The notes under the pieces were generated by a model, which was not told the origin of the DNA, searched no databases, and was given only the letters and a program-made list of their open reading frames with translations. DNA of 64,000 nt. Origin: Bdellovibrionota bacterium. Its GTDB lineage: Bacteria; Bdellovibrionota; Bdellovibrionia; Bdellovibrionales; Bdellovibrionaceae. Below, piece after piece: positions 43,917-52,156 of the stretch; within the stretch, counting starts at the first letter, position 1, and each line of letters begins with the position of its first letter. Made by a program: the position numbers and the translations under genes. The stretch covers positions 149,276 to 213,275 of the forward strand of contig CAUJGP010000021.1 in the NCBI GenBank assembly GCA_963170155.1, read 5' to 3'.

Positions 43917-44432
43917 TTAAATAGATGTGAATTGTGGTCCTTTCGGCAAGCTAAGAAGATGCTGTACTGTTTTGAACAATTTTTCAGGGTCAAAGGGCTT
44001 TTGAAAAAACTCATTAGCCCCAATTTCAAAGGCTTTTTTGAGATCGGTGTCAGTGACATGGCCTGAAATGTAGACAAGAGGAATATAACGAAGGTCTTTA
44101 TGTTCCTTTAGAATTTGCCCCAATTCAAAACCATCAATCCATGGAAGCCCAATATCCAAAAGAAGCAAGTCGATGGCCCTATCATCAAGAACTCGAGCCA
44201 GTTCACTAGCATCTGAAGCCATCTTTACTAAATAGGAGGTCTCTTGTTCTAAAATTCTTTTGAGAGCGGCTCTCATGGTTTCGTCGTCTTCAACAACCAG
44301 AATGACTTTGGGCTCTGTTTTTTTCTTCAGTTCTCTAAAGGAACCAAGAGGTACGACCTCTTGGTGAGCCATTTTGGATCGTGTGATTCTTTCTATTTTA
44401 TCTACCAGTTCCTTGGTATTGATTTTTTTCAT
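43917..44432 (-). CDS. Single-domain response regulator with N-terminal helical extension
   Basis: 171 residues from the ATG at 44432, chosen over one 11 codons earlier because GGAGGGGAT directly precedes it. Residues 1-40 are basic and helical; a receiver domain follows. The acidic pair is in VVEDDETM, the phospho-acceptor in LLLLDIGLPWIDG, Ser in VYISGHV and Lys in FFQKPFD. There is no output domain, so it should work through protein contacts (CheY-like). It lies just downstream of trxB on the same strand with 38 bases between; co-transcription is possible. Confidence 0.9.
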   Translation of the reverse strand: MKKINTKELVDKIERITRSKMAHQEVVPLGSFRELKKKTEPKVILVVEDDETMRAALKRILEQETSYLVKMASDASELARVLDDRAIDLLLLDIGLPWIDGFELGQILKEHKDLRYIPLVYISGHVTDTDLKKAFEIGANEFFQKPFDPEKLFKTVQHLLSLPKGPQFTSI

Positions 44433-44470
44433 ATCCCCTCCATTGGGAAATTCGTTGAAGCTCAATGAAT

Positions 44471-45409
44471 CTATGTATGTTCTTCCGCTTCGAGCCAGCG
44501 CTCGCAGTCAATAGCTGCCATACAACCAGATCCTGCCGCGGTGACAGCCTGGCGATAAACGTGATCTTGCACATCTCCAGCTGCAAAAATGCCTGGAATG
44601 TTGGTTTTAGAAGTTCCTGGGACCGTCTTCATATAACCGTTGTCGTGAAGATGAATGAATTCTTTAAAAATATCTGTATTAGGCTTATGCCCAATAGCTA
44701 AGAATAAGCCTTGAACTTTTAAGTCAGAGAGAGACTGATCTTGAATATTGCGTAAACGAAGATTATTGACAGACTTACCATCTCCTTGGACTTCAATCAC
44801 TTCTGAATTCCAAATGACCTTGATTTTAGGATTTTTTAATACTCGTTCAGCCATGATTTTAGAGGCTCTGAAACTATCTCTTCGATGGATAACGTGTACA
44901 GCGCTCGCAAAGCGAGTAAGAAATTGAGCTTCTTCCATGGCGGTATCTCCACCACCCACGACGGCAACTTCTAAATTTTTAAAAAAAGCTCCATCACAGG
45001 TTGCACAAGCTGAAACACCTTTATTCATATAGGCCTTTTCTGAGGGGAGCCCTAAATATTTAGCGCTTGCGCCCGTAGAAATAATAATAGATTTAGCGAG
45101 GTGCTCTTGAGAACCTACCCATACCTTGAAAGGCCTTTGTGTAAAGTCAACCTTAGAGACATTTTTGGTTAGGAATCGTGTTCCAAAGCGAGCGGCTTGT
45201 TTTTTCATGAGATCAATGAGTTCTGAGCCTGTCACTCCATGCTCAAACCCAGGGTAGTTTTCAACTTCAGTGGTCAGCATAAGCTGCCCACCGGCTTCCT
45301 CTCCCTCGATCATTAAGGGATTAAGTCTGGCTCTTGAAGAGTAAATAGCTGCTGTTAAACCGGCGGGGCCAGATCCAATGATAATTAAATTTTCAATATT
45401 TGTGCTCAT
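44471..45409 (-). CDS. trxB: Thioredoxin reductase
   Basis: 312-residue low-molecular-weight FAD/NADPH thioredoxin reductase. The FAD site is IIGSGPAGLTAAIYSSRA. The redox pair is CATC in SACATCDGAFF. The NADPH site is VVGGGDTAMEEA, followed by HRRDSFRAS, which binds the 2'-phosphate. The C-terminal GIFAAGDVQDHVYRQAVTAAGSGCMAA is the second FAD motif. It keeps thioredoxin reduced for ribonucleotide reductase and peroxiredoxins. AAGGGGGTT precedes the start. Confidence 0.97.
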   Translation of the reverse strand: MSTNIENLIIIGSGPAGLTAAIYSSRARLNPLMIEGEEAGGQLMLTTEVENYPGFEHGVTGSELIDLMKKQAARFGTRFLTKNVSKVDFTQRPFKVWVGSQEHLAKSIIISTGASAKYLGLPSEKAYMNKGVSACATCDGAFFKNLEVAVVGGGDTAMEEAQFLTRFASAVHVIHRRDSFRASKIMAERVLKNPKIKVIWNSEVIEVQGDGKSVNNLRLRNIQDQSLSDLKVQGLFLAIGHKPNTDIFKEFIHLHDNGYMKTVPGTSKTNIPGIFAAGDVQDHVYRQAVTAAGSGCMAAIDCERWLEAEEHT

Positions 45410-45693
45410 AAGTGAAGAACCCCCTTGATCATTTGAAAAATACTTAGGTATTACAAAATTAAAAACACCTTATTTCTAGCAAAAAATGAGATAATTAGGT
45501 GTGTCCTACAAACACGGGTTTTTAATTGGCACTACTCAGTCTATTGTAGGGATTGAAGTAAAGAGAGTAAAGAAAGTGTTGTATCTGTAGAGTTAGTTTT
45601 TAAATCCTAATGACTCTATGCTCCATTAATTTTGTTTTATAAAAAGAGGATACAAAAAGCTTGGTCACTTTTTAAAGTTATGATTTTAGGGTT

Positions 45694-47751
45694 TCAAGAA
45701 GATTTATTTTCAGAGAAATATTCTATCGGAACAAAGCCAGCCATGGTTTTGGGGATGATTTGCAGGGATAATTGAGCGCATCGTTCTCGAATTTGAAGAT
45801 CTTCATAGCGGCTTGTCACCAACAGAGAGTTATTGTGGATCTGAAGATCTTCAATCAGATCTAAGCCTGTTTGGGGTTGGCCCAGTAATTCATAGTCAAT
45901 CAAAAATAAAGCAGAAGAGAGTTCAGCCATAGAAAGTGGTCGATGGTTTTGAATCCAAACTTTAAACTCTTCTCCTGATGTGAAAGTAAGGTGATTAATG
46001 GGCTCTGGAGCTTTCATTGAGAGCCGTGAGTGAGTGTGAAAACGTTCCTTCCATAATTGGTGAATGGCGAGATCATCATCCAAAGAAACGACATTCATGT
46101 GAGGTTTCAAAATGATTTTTTCTACGAACCAGCTTGGGATTGGGGCCTTCGGTAGGTAAAGAGTTATACTCGTACCTTGTGCCTCTTTCGATAAAACTTC
46201 CAGCCTTCCACCAAGGTTTTCCACCGTATTTTTGGCATGAAAAAGGCCAAGCCCAGAGCCTGAATGAGATTGCGCTTTACCATAAGAAAACCCTTTTGTT
46301 CCTAGTTTTTTTATAAAAGATTCCGGGATACCAACTCCATTATCTTGAATGATAATTCCAATGAGATCTTGGTACTTCCTTATGGCAATCTGGATTTGTC
46401 CCTTTGATTGAGGCAAGGCTTCAATAGCATTATTAAGGAGATTTGAAAGAGCTCTTTTTAACTCTATTGAGTCAATGCGTGCGAAAAGCCCATAACCCTT
46501 TGTCAGATCAACTTCAATTTCAATATTTTGTTTTTCTCGAAACTGGATTCTTTTTTCTGAAACAATAGAATCCACGAGAGGTGATAACAATTCTATTTGC
46601 AAAGATGAGTGAGAGAAAGGCTCTTTTTGAAAAAGATCATTGTTTGCTTCTGTTGCCGTAACTTTTTCTTTTCCTTTCTCTAATAACTGATTGGCAATAT
46701 CATTGATTCTCTGAGTGGCGTTACGAATAAGGAGTCTTTTTTCTTCGCCGACTTCTGTGAGGGTTCCTGAAACGAGATTTAATGCAGATAGTGGAGAGCG
46801 AATATCATGAGCCACTTGTCGGGTGATGGATGATATAGCTTCAATTTTAATTTTTTCAGCCTTTTCTTTTTCAATATTTTTAAGTTGCTCAGTATATGAA
46901 ATGATTGCTTTTTCCAAGAGGTGCAGTTCATTTTTATTTTCGGGGTTGTCATTAGTTGTTTGTTTTATAATTCCTAATTGAGTGGTAATTTTGTTGATGG
47001 GTTTGAGGACGTAAGTTCTCATTAAAAATAATCCGGAGAAGATGGAAAATAATAAAATGAACCCAAGTATCAAGATTGCGGAAAGAATAACAAATCGAGG
47101 GAGATCCGGTTTTTGAATGTTAATGATAAGATTTTGTAGAGAGGCCTCTTTATCTAAATGGACTATACCCGTTAGCTCAGGGATCACTTTTGCTATTTCA
47201 AGGATGGAAAAGTAAACAATAAGACTGCCTTTTCTATTTGAATTTGGACCACTCAAATTTTGATCGTCCAAATTAATATCTTTTATTAAGATGACCTTAT
47301 CTTTTTCGGTAGAGAGAAAAAAACCCTCTTCATTATGATGATCGGTATGGGGAATCCTTTGAGAATTTGAAAACAAAAGAGGTTCTGTTGAATCATCTTT
47401 GATGAGTTGCCATTCAATAGGAAACAAGAATTTAAGATTTATCTCTTGAAGTCGCCCAAAGACCCTGTTTTCTACAAATCGTCTGAATTCTTGTTTTGTA
47501 TTCAAGAGTTCAATAACATCCGGGTTTTGACTGAGTGAGTTGCTTTCAGCTTTAACAGCTGAAAGCATCAGGTAAAGATTCAAGGAAACTTGTTGTTCTA
47601 TTCGTTGCTGCGCCTCTTCCAATCGTTGAGTTTCACGGTTGTAGTTGGCGTATAAAAGCGATGCAGAGATGAACACGGGTAATACAACAGAAAAGAGTAG
47701 TATGAATGAAAAGATAACATTTAATTTAAGGTTTTGAAGCTGAAATTTCAT
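45694..47751 (-). CDS. Hybrid sensor histidine kinase with C-terminal receiver-like domain
   Basis: 685 residues. Two membrane helices (about 12-35 and 225-250) flank a periplasmic sensor domain. A linker coiled coil precedes the HisKA box ITRQVAHDIRSPLSAL (His near 330). The ATPase domain has NLLNNAIEAL, DNGVGIP and GSGLGLFHAK. The last 150 residues form a receiver-like domain: VSLDDDLAIHQLW, FLIDYELLG and the conserved Lys region IIPKTMAG. The ATG at 47751 forms ATGA with the stop of the solute-binding gene, and a longer start is unlikely. Periplasmic binding-protein input is suggested by the coupling. No partner regulator adjoins. Confidence 0.88.
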   Translation of the reverse strand: MKFQLQNLKLNVIFSFILLFSVVLPVFISASLLYANYNRETQRLEEAQQRIEQQVSLNLYLMLSAVKAESNSLSQNPDVIELLNTKQEFRRFVENRVFGRLQEINLKFLFPIEWQLIKDDSTEPLLFSNSQRIPHTDHHNEEGFFLSTEKDKVILIKDINLDDQNLSGPNSNRKGSLIVYFSILEIAKVIPELTGIVHLDKEASLQNLIINIQKPDLPRFVILSAILILGFILLFSIFSGLFLMRTYVLKPINKITTQLGIIKQTTNDNPENKNELHLLEKAIISYTEQLKNIEKEKAEKIKIEAISSITRQVAHDIRSPLSALNLVSGTLTEVGEEKRLLIRNATQRINDIANQLLEKGKEKVTATEANNDLFQKEPFSHSSLQIELLSPLVDSIVSEKRIQFREKQNIEIEVDLTKGYGLFARIDSIELKRALSNLLNNAIEALPQSKGQIQIAIRKYQDLIGIIIQDNGVGIPESFIKKLGTKGFSYGKAQSHSGSGLGLFHAKNTVENLGGRLEVLSKEAQGTSITLYLPKAPIPSWFVEKIILKPHMNVVSLDDDLAIHQLWKERFHTHSRLSMKAPEPINHLTFTSGEEFKVWIQNHRPLSMAELSSALFLIDYELLGQPQTGLDLIEDLQIHNNSLLVTSRYEDLQIRERCAQLSLQIIPKTMAGFVPIEYFSENKSS

Positions 47752-48854
47752 TCTTTTTTTCCATAACGAATTTTTTGCCACCAATGATTTATTTTTTCAT
47801 GAGATTCAGAATTGGGTGGCATTAAAAAGACGGGATCAGAGTGCTTTATTTTTTCAAGGACATCTCGTTTCAATTGAATAATTTTAGGGTGCTGCGGAAA
47901 CTCGTGATTCTTGTAGGGTGAAAAATATTGAAGCTCAGAGGCTTGAATTTGGGTATTTTCTTTACTTGTGAGGATCTCAACAAATTTTTTTAAATTCTTT
48001 TTATATTTTTTCTTCTTAGGAATGCACACATAGTCAGCTCCCAGAACGATGTCAGATTGAGGGAGTACAAACGTTAGATTGGGATGAGAGGGAAGAAGCG
48101 CCCCAACAGCTCCATGCCAACCATAGACAGCAGTTTCAGGCGCGAGGAAGGTTTCTAATGAATTTCTAAAATCACTGACGTCAAGATTTTTGCTCAAAGT
48201 ATTCAACGTTGACCCGCATTGTGAGATTAAATCTAAGGGATTCGATTTCGTATTATTTTTATCAAGACACAGATCTTTATTATCTAATATGATTCTTGCC
48301 ATGAGTTCTATGGGATCATCAATCAATGCAATTTTAAAGTTCTTCTTTTTTAGTTCCAGAAGCTCCGCGACTGTTGTTGGAGTTGTGGAGTGATTTGAGG
48401 ATAGGCGCGCAAACGTCGTAGTTGACCATAGATAGGGAATGCAACTGTCATCGATCTTTTTAAGAAAGGAAATATAATCTCTTTTTTGCAATAAGCTCTT
48501 ATTAAATGAATTATCTAGATAGTTTGATTTTTTTAATACTTTAAGGACCCAATTTGAAACAATGACCGCATCGTAGTCAGCATCAGAGGAGAGTAGTTTT
48601 GAAAGAGCGACTTCATTTGATCGATATTCAATGACACTATATACAAATTTGTTATCAGATAATTTTTTTTGAACATCAGATGTAACATAACTCCACCAGT
48701 TTAAAAGGGCGATGGGCTGATCGTCAAAAGACTGTTGTTTTTGAATCGGAGAAGAAAATGCGATTGAGTTAAAAAGTAAGCAGATAAAAAAAGAGGTGGA
48801 GATAAGGGCTCTTGTGAGATCAGTCAAAATGATTTTGTATTTTCTATAGGCCAT
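47748..48854 (-). CDS. PotD-like extracellular solute-binding protein, coupled to a histidine kinase
   Basis: 368 residues with an uncleaved or cleavable N-terminal hydrophobic helix (about 14-34). The fold matches spermidine/putrescine-type binding proteins: IALLNWWSYVTSDVQKKL, DYDAVIVSNWVLKVL, WSTTTFARLSS, VYGWHGAVGALLPSHPNLTFVLP and LGADYVCIPK. There is no permease or ATPase gene nearby. Instead the gene overlaps the hybrid kinase by four bases. It should therefore sense a solute in the periplasm and pass the signal to the kinase, as in BvgS- or LuxP-type systems. Ligand (polyamine or other) is unknown. Confidence 0.8.
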   Translation of the reverse strand: MAYRKYKIILTDLTRALISTSFFICLLFNSIAFSSPIQKQQSFDDQPIALLNWWSYVTSDVQKKLSDNKFVYSVIEYRSNEVALSKLLSSDADYDAVIVSNWVLKVLKKSNYLDNSFNKSLLQKRDYISFLKKIDDSCIPYLWSTTTFARLSSNHSTTPTTVAELLELKKKNFKIALIDDPIELMARIILDNKDLCLDKNNTKSNPLDLISQCGSTLNTLSKNLDVSDFRNSLETFLAPETAVYGWHGAVGALLPSHPNLTFVLPQSDIVLGADYVCIPKKKKYKKNLKKFVEILTSKENTQIQASELQYFSPYKNHEFPQHPKIIQLKRDVLEKIKHSDPVFLMPPNSESHEKINHWWQKIRYGKKE

Positions 48855-49001
48855 GATAATGGTAATTCCATCATTTCACTGTGGCAAAGGTCAATAAAAG
48901 AACTTTATTTCGTTGTAATAAAAAATATTGAATTATTTTTTTATATTTAAAATAAGCGTGCTATATCTTTTTCTTACCGCTTACTGTGGATCAGTGGTTT
49001 T

Positions 49002-49730
49002 TTACAAAGAGCTTTTTACAATACGGTGCCATGAATGATCGGTCGTGAGAGATTTGTTCGACCATTGAATTAAATCTTCGGCGATGGCGGAGGGCTCAAC
49101 GATTGGCTGGCTTTGTTGTCGAGGTTTTGAATTTTTTGGGAGTAAGTCCGTATTCATATAGTGAGGACTATAGAGTCGTATATCTAAAGCCGGAGGGTTG
49201 TTTTTATTTTCTTCAATCAATGAATGCAGAAGTCCTCTGAGCCCATGCTTGGCCGCTGCATAACTGGAGGCCCCTGGATCAGCTTGATTTTCCGCTACTG
49301 CAGAGCCAATAAAAACAACTTGTTTTAGTTGATGAAAAGAAGAGTTTTTTTCTTTCAAAAGAGTATGTAGTAATTGTGAGGGAAAGAGCAAATTGAGGCG
49401 AAAGGCCCAGAGGTGAGAGTGCCAGGGCTTTTGATGAAAAGAACCGTAAGGGCCGCCTCCTGCACAGTAGATAATTTGTTCTGGTGAAAAAGCTTGAAGC
49501 GACGGAGTCAGATGAGTCAATGCATTTTCTTGAGTGAAGTCCGCAGGAAAAAGAACAAGCTGCTGTTCTTTTTGAGGCCATTGAAAATCGGGATGTTCTT
49601 GTAACTCTGTGATTTTACGTGAGCTCAACCATAAAGACGAAAACGGGTGAGTTGTTAAACTTTTTGCAATAAAAAATCCAAGCCCTCTGCTTGCCCCTAA
49701 AATAGCGACTTTACGATGAGGCTGATGCAT
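49002..49730 (-). CDS. Short-chain dehydrogenase/reductase
   Basis: SDR-fold protein of 242 residues from the ATG at 49730; a TTG 23 codons upstream is the alternative. The cofactor motif AILGASRGLGFFIAKSL, the adenine pocket ADFTQE, the structural motif YCAGGGPYGSF, the Ser in VVFIGSAVA and the catalytic YAAAKHGLRGL (Tyr-x3-Lys) are all in place. The Gly-rich loop with an Arg suggests NADP. Substrate unknown. No ribosome site is obvious and the gene is not tightly linked to others. Confidence 0.82.
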   Translation of the reverse strand: MHQPHRKVAILGASRGLGFFIAKSLTTHPFSSLWLSSRKITELQEHPDFQWPQKEQQLVLFPADFTQENALTHLTPSLQAFSPEQIIYCAGGGPYGSFHQKPWHSHLWAFRLNLLFPSQLLHTLLKEKNSSFHQLKQVVFIGSAVAENQADPGASSYAAAKHGLRGLLHSLIEENKNNPPALDIRLYSPHYMNTDLLPKNSKPRQQSQPIVEPSAIAEDLIQWSNKSLTTDHSWHRIVKSSL

Positions 49731-49854
49731 GACTTCGGAGCTGTTCGATAGGTTTGGAATGATGTTGCTCCCATTGGCTATGGTGGTATCGTATGACAAT
49801 GTACTTTATCGATATTGATGTGAAACTCAAGGGATTCGCATCAAATTATAGAAA

Positions 49855-50343
49855 CTAAGATTGATTGATAAACTTTTCTAAATTTTGAGCTGCCATTGCT
49901 TTTACTTTTCCTTTTACAACAGAGGTCCATCCAAGAAAAAACCCCATGGGTCCAAGGGCTTGAGAAGCCCACTTCCAAAAGCTAAAGTGATCTCTATGTT
50001 TCACGATGAGCCCGTCCTGTAACTCCAAGTGAGCTGTGATGCTGTTGATGACTTTACGATCCGTGGCTGAGAATGTGTATTCCGCAGTCCATTCCACACG
50101 GCCAGAGTTTCGAGTGGCAGCAAGAATGGAATAACTGATTTTAAGATCTTTGCCATTTTTGCATAGCATTTTCCACATAGAGCCAATTTTAGATCCTTCC
50201 AATTTAAAAACTTCATCTTCAAATTGAGCAGAAGGAGAGTAGAGCTGAGCCATCGTCTCCCCCTCTTTTCTTTGAAAAGCGGAATAAAAGGTCTCTAAAA
50301 TTTTTTTATTAGCTTCATCCATAGCTTCAGGAGAAGTTCCCAT
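49855..50343 (-). CDS. NTF2-like / SnoaL-fold protein
   Basis: 162 residues with the cone-fold pattern of the NTF2-like superfamily: an N-terminal helix (ANKKILETFYSAFQRKEGE), TMAQLYSPSAQFEDEVFKLEG and a sheet with VEWTAEYTFS, SITAHLELQDGLIVKHRDHFSFWKWA. Related proteins include ketosteroid isomerases and many of unknown role; no catalytic residues can be named. Five bases separate it from grxD, so it is the third gene of bolA-grxD. ATG at 50343 or 50322 may be used. A pocket-binding role is plausible. Confidence 0.8.
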   Translation of the reverse strand: MGTSPEAMDEANKKILETFYSAFQRKEGETMAQLYSPSAQFEDEVFKLEGSKIGSMWKMLCKNGKDLKISYSILAATRNSGRVEWTAEYTFSATDRKVINSITAHLELQDGLIVKHRDHFSFWKWASQALGPMGFFLGWTSVVKGKVKAMAAQNLEKFINQS

Positions 50344-50348
50344 GGATT

Positions 50349-50666
50349 TTAGATCTCGTTTTTTTTCTGAAGAAGATCTTGTAACTCACCCTCTTGATAC
50401 ATCTCCATCATAATGTCGCTTCCTCCCACGAGCTGTTTATTGACATAGAGTTGGGGAATCGTGGGCCAATTTCCATATTCTTTGATGCCTTCACGGATTT
50501 CGTGATCTTCTAAAACATCGACAGTCTGAAAAGGAGTTCCTATCTCTTGGAGAATGGCAACCGCTCGTGCTGAAAAGCCACATTGTGGAAATGAAGGATT
50601 TCCTTTCATAAACAAAACAACTTTATTTTCTGTGACGATTTTATCTATTCGTTCTTTGGTATTCAT
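50349..50666 (-). CDS. grxD: Monothiol glutaredoxin, CGFS type
   Basis: 105 residues with the CGFS active site at Cys29 in PSFPQCGFSARAV, KGNPS upstream, WPTIPQLYVNKQLVGGSDI and a full Grx4 length. CGFS glutaredoxins carry [2Fe-2S] clusters together with BolA for iron-sulfur delivery and iron sensing. bolA overlaps it by four bases, which supports exactly that complex. AAGGAG before the start is strong. Confidence 0.97.
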   Translation of the reverse strand: MNTKERIDKIVTENKVVLFMKGNPSFPQCGFSARAVAILQEIGTPFQTVDVLEDHEIREGIKEYGNWPTIPQLYVNKQLVGGSDIMMEMYQEGELQDLLQKKNEI

Positions 50667-50896
50667 TTTTTTAGCTCCTTTGTTTTCATAGTGAGGGCGT
50701 GGACCTCTCCTGTTTTAAGTTCTGTTTCGAAGGCTTCCATCACAAGTTTATGTTGTTGGATGCGAGTAAGCCCATTAAAAGTTTGAGAAGAGATTTGGAC
50801 CTCCCAGTGGTCCTGAGTGCCAGTTAGATCATAAACTTCAATATGAGAATGGGGAAACTTGGTGTTGAGTCTTTCAATCATTTGTTCTTGGGTCAT
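50663..50896 (-). CDS. bolA: BolA-family protein
   Basis: 77-residue BolA/YrbA type. MIERLNTKFPHSHIEVYDLTG, then HWEVQISSQTFNGLTRIQQHKLVMEAF and HALTMKTK contain the conserved His that can ligate the shared Fe-S cluster with CGFS glutaredoxins. The short length fits the BolA2/IbaG class. It starts the bolA-grxD-NTF2-like run; AAGGAAATT lies before the ATG. Confidence 0.95.
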   Translation of the reverse strand: MTQEQMIERLNTKFPHSHIEVYDLTGTQDHWEVQISSQTFNGLTRIQQHKLVMEAFETELKTGEVHALTMKTKELKK

Positions 50897-51171
50897 GAGT
50901 CAATTTCCTTTTTATAATGCAACCATAGGACAGAGCAACCCTAGATATAAACGGAAAATGCAATAGGATCAATGAAAGGAATAAAAAGAGTTTTGCGACA
51001 GTGGCTCCTTAAAGTTTTTGAAATTTTTACTTATTTTCTATTAAGAGAAGAGATGAATTTTCATGTTGTGTGGACTTCGGCGACCTCGAAGGGGCCCTTT
51101 TCAAATAAGCTTTGAGGCAACCTTTAAGAGTATCCCTTGATTTTCACTGCTCTATCTATTAGCATTCATTG

Positions 51172-51453
51172 ATGGATTTTTTTATCGCAGCTTCCTTTGA
51201 ACACCAGCGTCGTGAAAAAACTAAGGCCCGAGAGCTTCGTGCTTCTCCGTGGTGGAAGAACCAATTAGGAAAAGGGATATGTTATCATTGTGGAGAGCGA
51301 TTTCACCCCAGTGCTTTAACAATGGATCATCTTATTCCGGTTGCAAGGGGTGGGTTTTCAAAAAAAGGAAATGTTGTTCCTGCTTGTAAAGATTGCAATA
51401 CAAAGAAGGGTTACAAGACAGCTTTGGATGCTGCCTTTGAAGAGCTCAAGTAA
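51172..51453 (+). CDS. Small HNH endonuclease-domain protein
   Basis: 93 residues. A basic N-terminal helix is followed by an HNH fold with a treble-clef zinc site: CYHCGERF (Cys37, Cys40) and ACKDCN (Cys72, Cys75). The HNH residues are in MDHLIPVARGG (Asp52-His53) and NVVPACKDCNTKKG. It may nick or cleave DNA as a stand-alone enzyme. The short size and isolation fit housekeeping HNH proteins of uncertain function; no intron, intein or phage genes surround it. The start is ATG at 51172 or TTG at 51169; no clear ribosome site. Confidence 0.85.
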   Translation: MDFFIAASFEHQRREKTKARELRASPWWKNQLGKGICYHCGERFHPSALTMDHLIPVARGGFSKKGNVVPACKDCNTKKGYKTALDAAFEELK

Positions 51454-51617
51454 TAGGTGTAAAAGACAATTCTAGAATTTTTAATCATGGATCATTGTAT
51501 TTAGTCGTTGCGGTGACATTTCTTTTGGTGGTGACACTCATCAATCTCTGGCGTGAAATTTTTTTTAATTTTGCGCCACCAATGGAAAGCCATGGTTCAA
51601 GAGATTTGATTGCTTAT

Positions 51618-52103
51618 TTATTGCGGACGAGTAGGGCTATCGACTGAAACAGCTTCTACTTCATAAATAAGATGAGCTCCTTGAGGAACTGTAGGTGCCG
51701 CGCCTTGATCTCCGTAGGCCATAGAGGAAGGAATAAACAAACGCCGTTGACCTCCTGCTTGAATGCCGATGAGGCCTTCTTGCCATCCTAAAATAAGTTC
51801 ATCTTTACCAAATCGAATTAATTGAGGTGCTTTATTGCTGTAATTATCACCAATAATTGCACCTTTTTTATCAGAGCGACTCTCATCATAGACCCAGCCT
51901 CTATAGTAAACAGTAGCAGTACCACCTTCTTCGAGAGAGGGTCCTTGACCTTGTTTAAGATCGATCATTTTGAATTCTAGCACTGTAGAAACTAACGGAT
52001 TTGCTGCTTCAAAAGATGTGCTTTCGCATTGAGGCGTGCACCCGACGCCCAGCAGAACAAAGAATAAAATAAAAAAGTTACTTGTCACACTTCTATGATC
52101 CAT
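51618..52103 (-). CDS. FKBP-type peptidyl-prolyl isomerase lipoprotein
   Basis: 161 residues from the ATG at 52103. The signal peptide ends at the lipobox LGVGC, so the protein is a lipoprotein. The FKBP domain (about 50-160) has GGTATVYYRGWVYDESRSDKKG, ELILGWQEGLIGIQAGGQRRLFIPSSMAYGDQG and LIYEVEAVSV, the complete rotamase pocket apart from small insertions. It probably assists folding of exported proteins. It is divergent from the topoisomerase VI B gene only about 50 bases away, so their promoters overlap. Confidence 0.92.
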   Translation of the reverse strand: MDHRSVTSNFFILFFVLLGVGCTPQCESTSFEAANPLVSTVLEFKMIDLKQGQGPSLEEGGTATVYYRGWVYDESRSDKKGAIIGDNYSNKAPQLIRFGKDELILGWQEGLIGIQAGGQRRLFIPSSMAYGDQGAAPTVPQGAHLIYEVEAVSVDSPTRPQ

Positions 52104-52156
52104 AACAACAATAATAAACAAGTCTGTAATTGAAGCAACAAAAGGACGGGAAATCT

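Noticed and set aside
51172..51453. HNH protein as part of a mobile intron or phage
   Set aside because: No intron, intein, integrase or phage genes flank it and neighbours are housekeeping genes.
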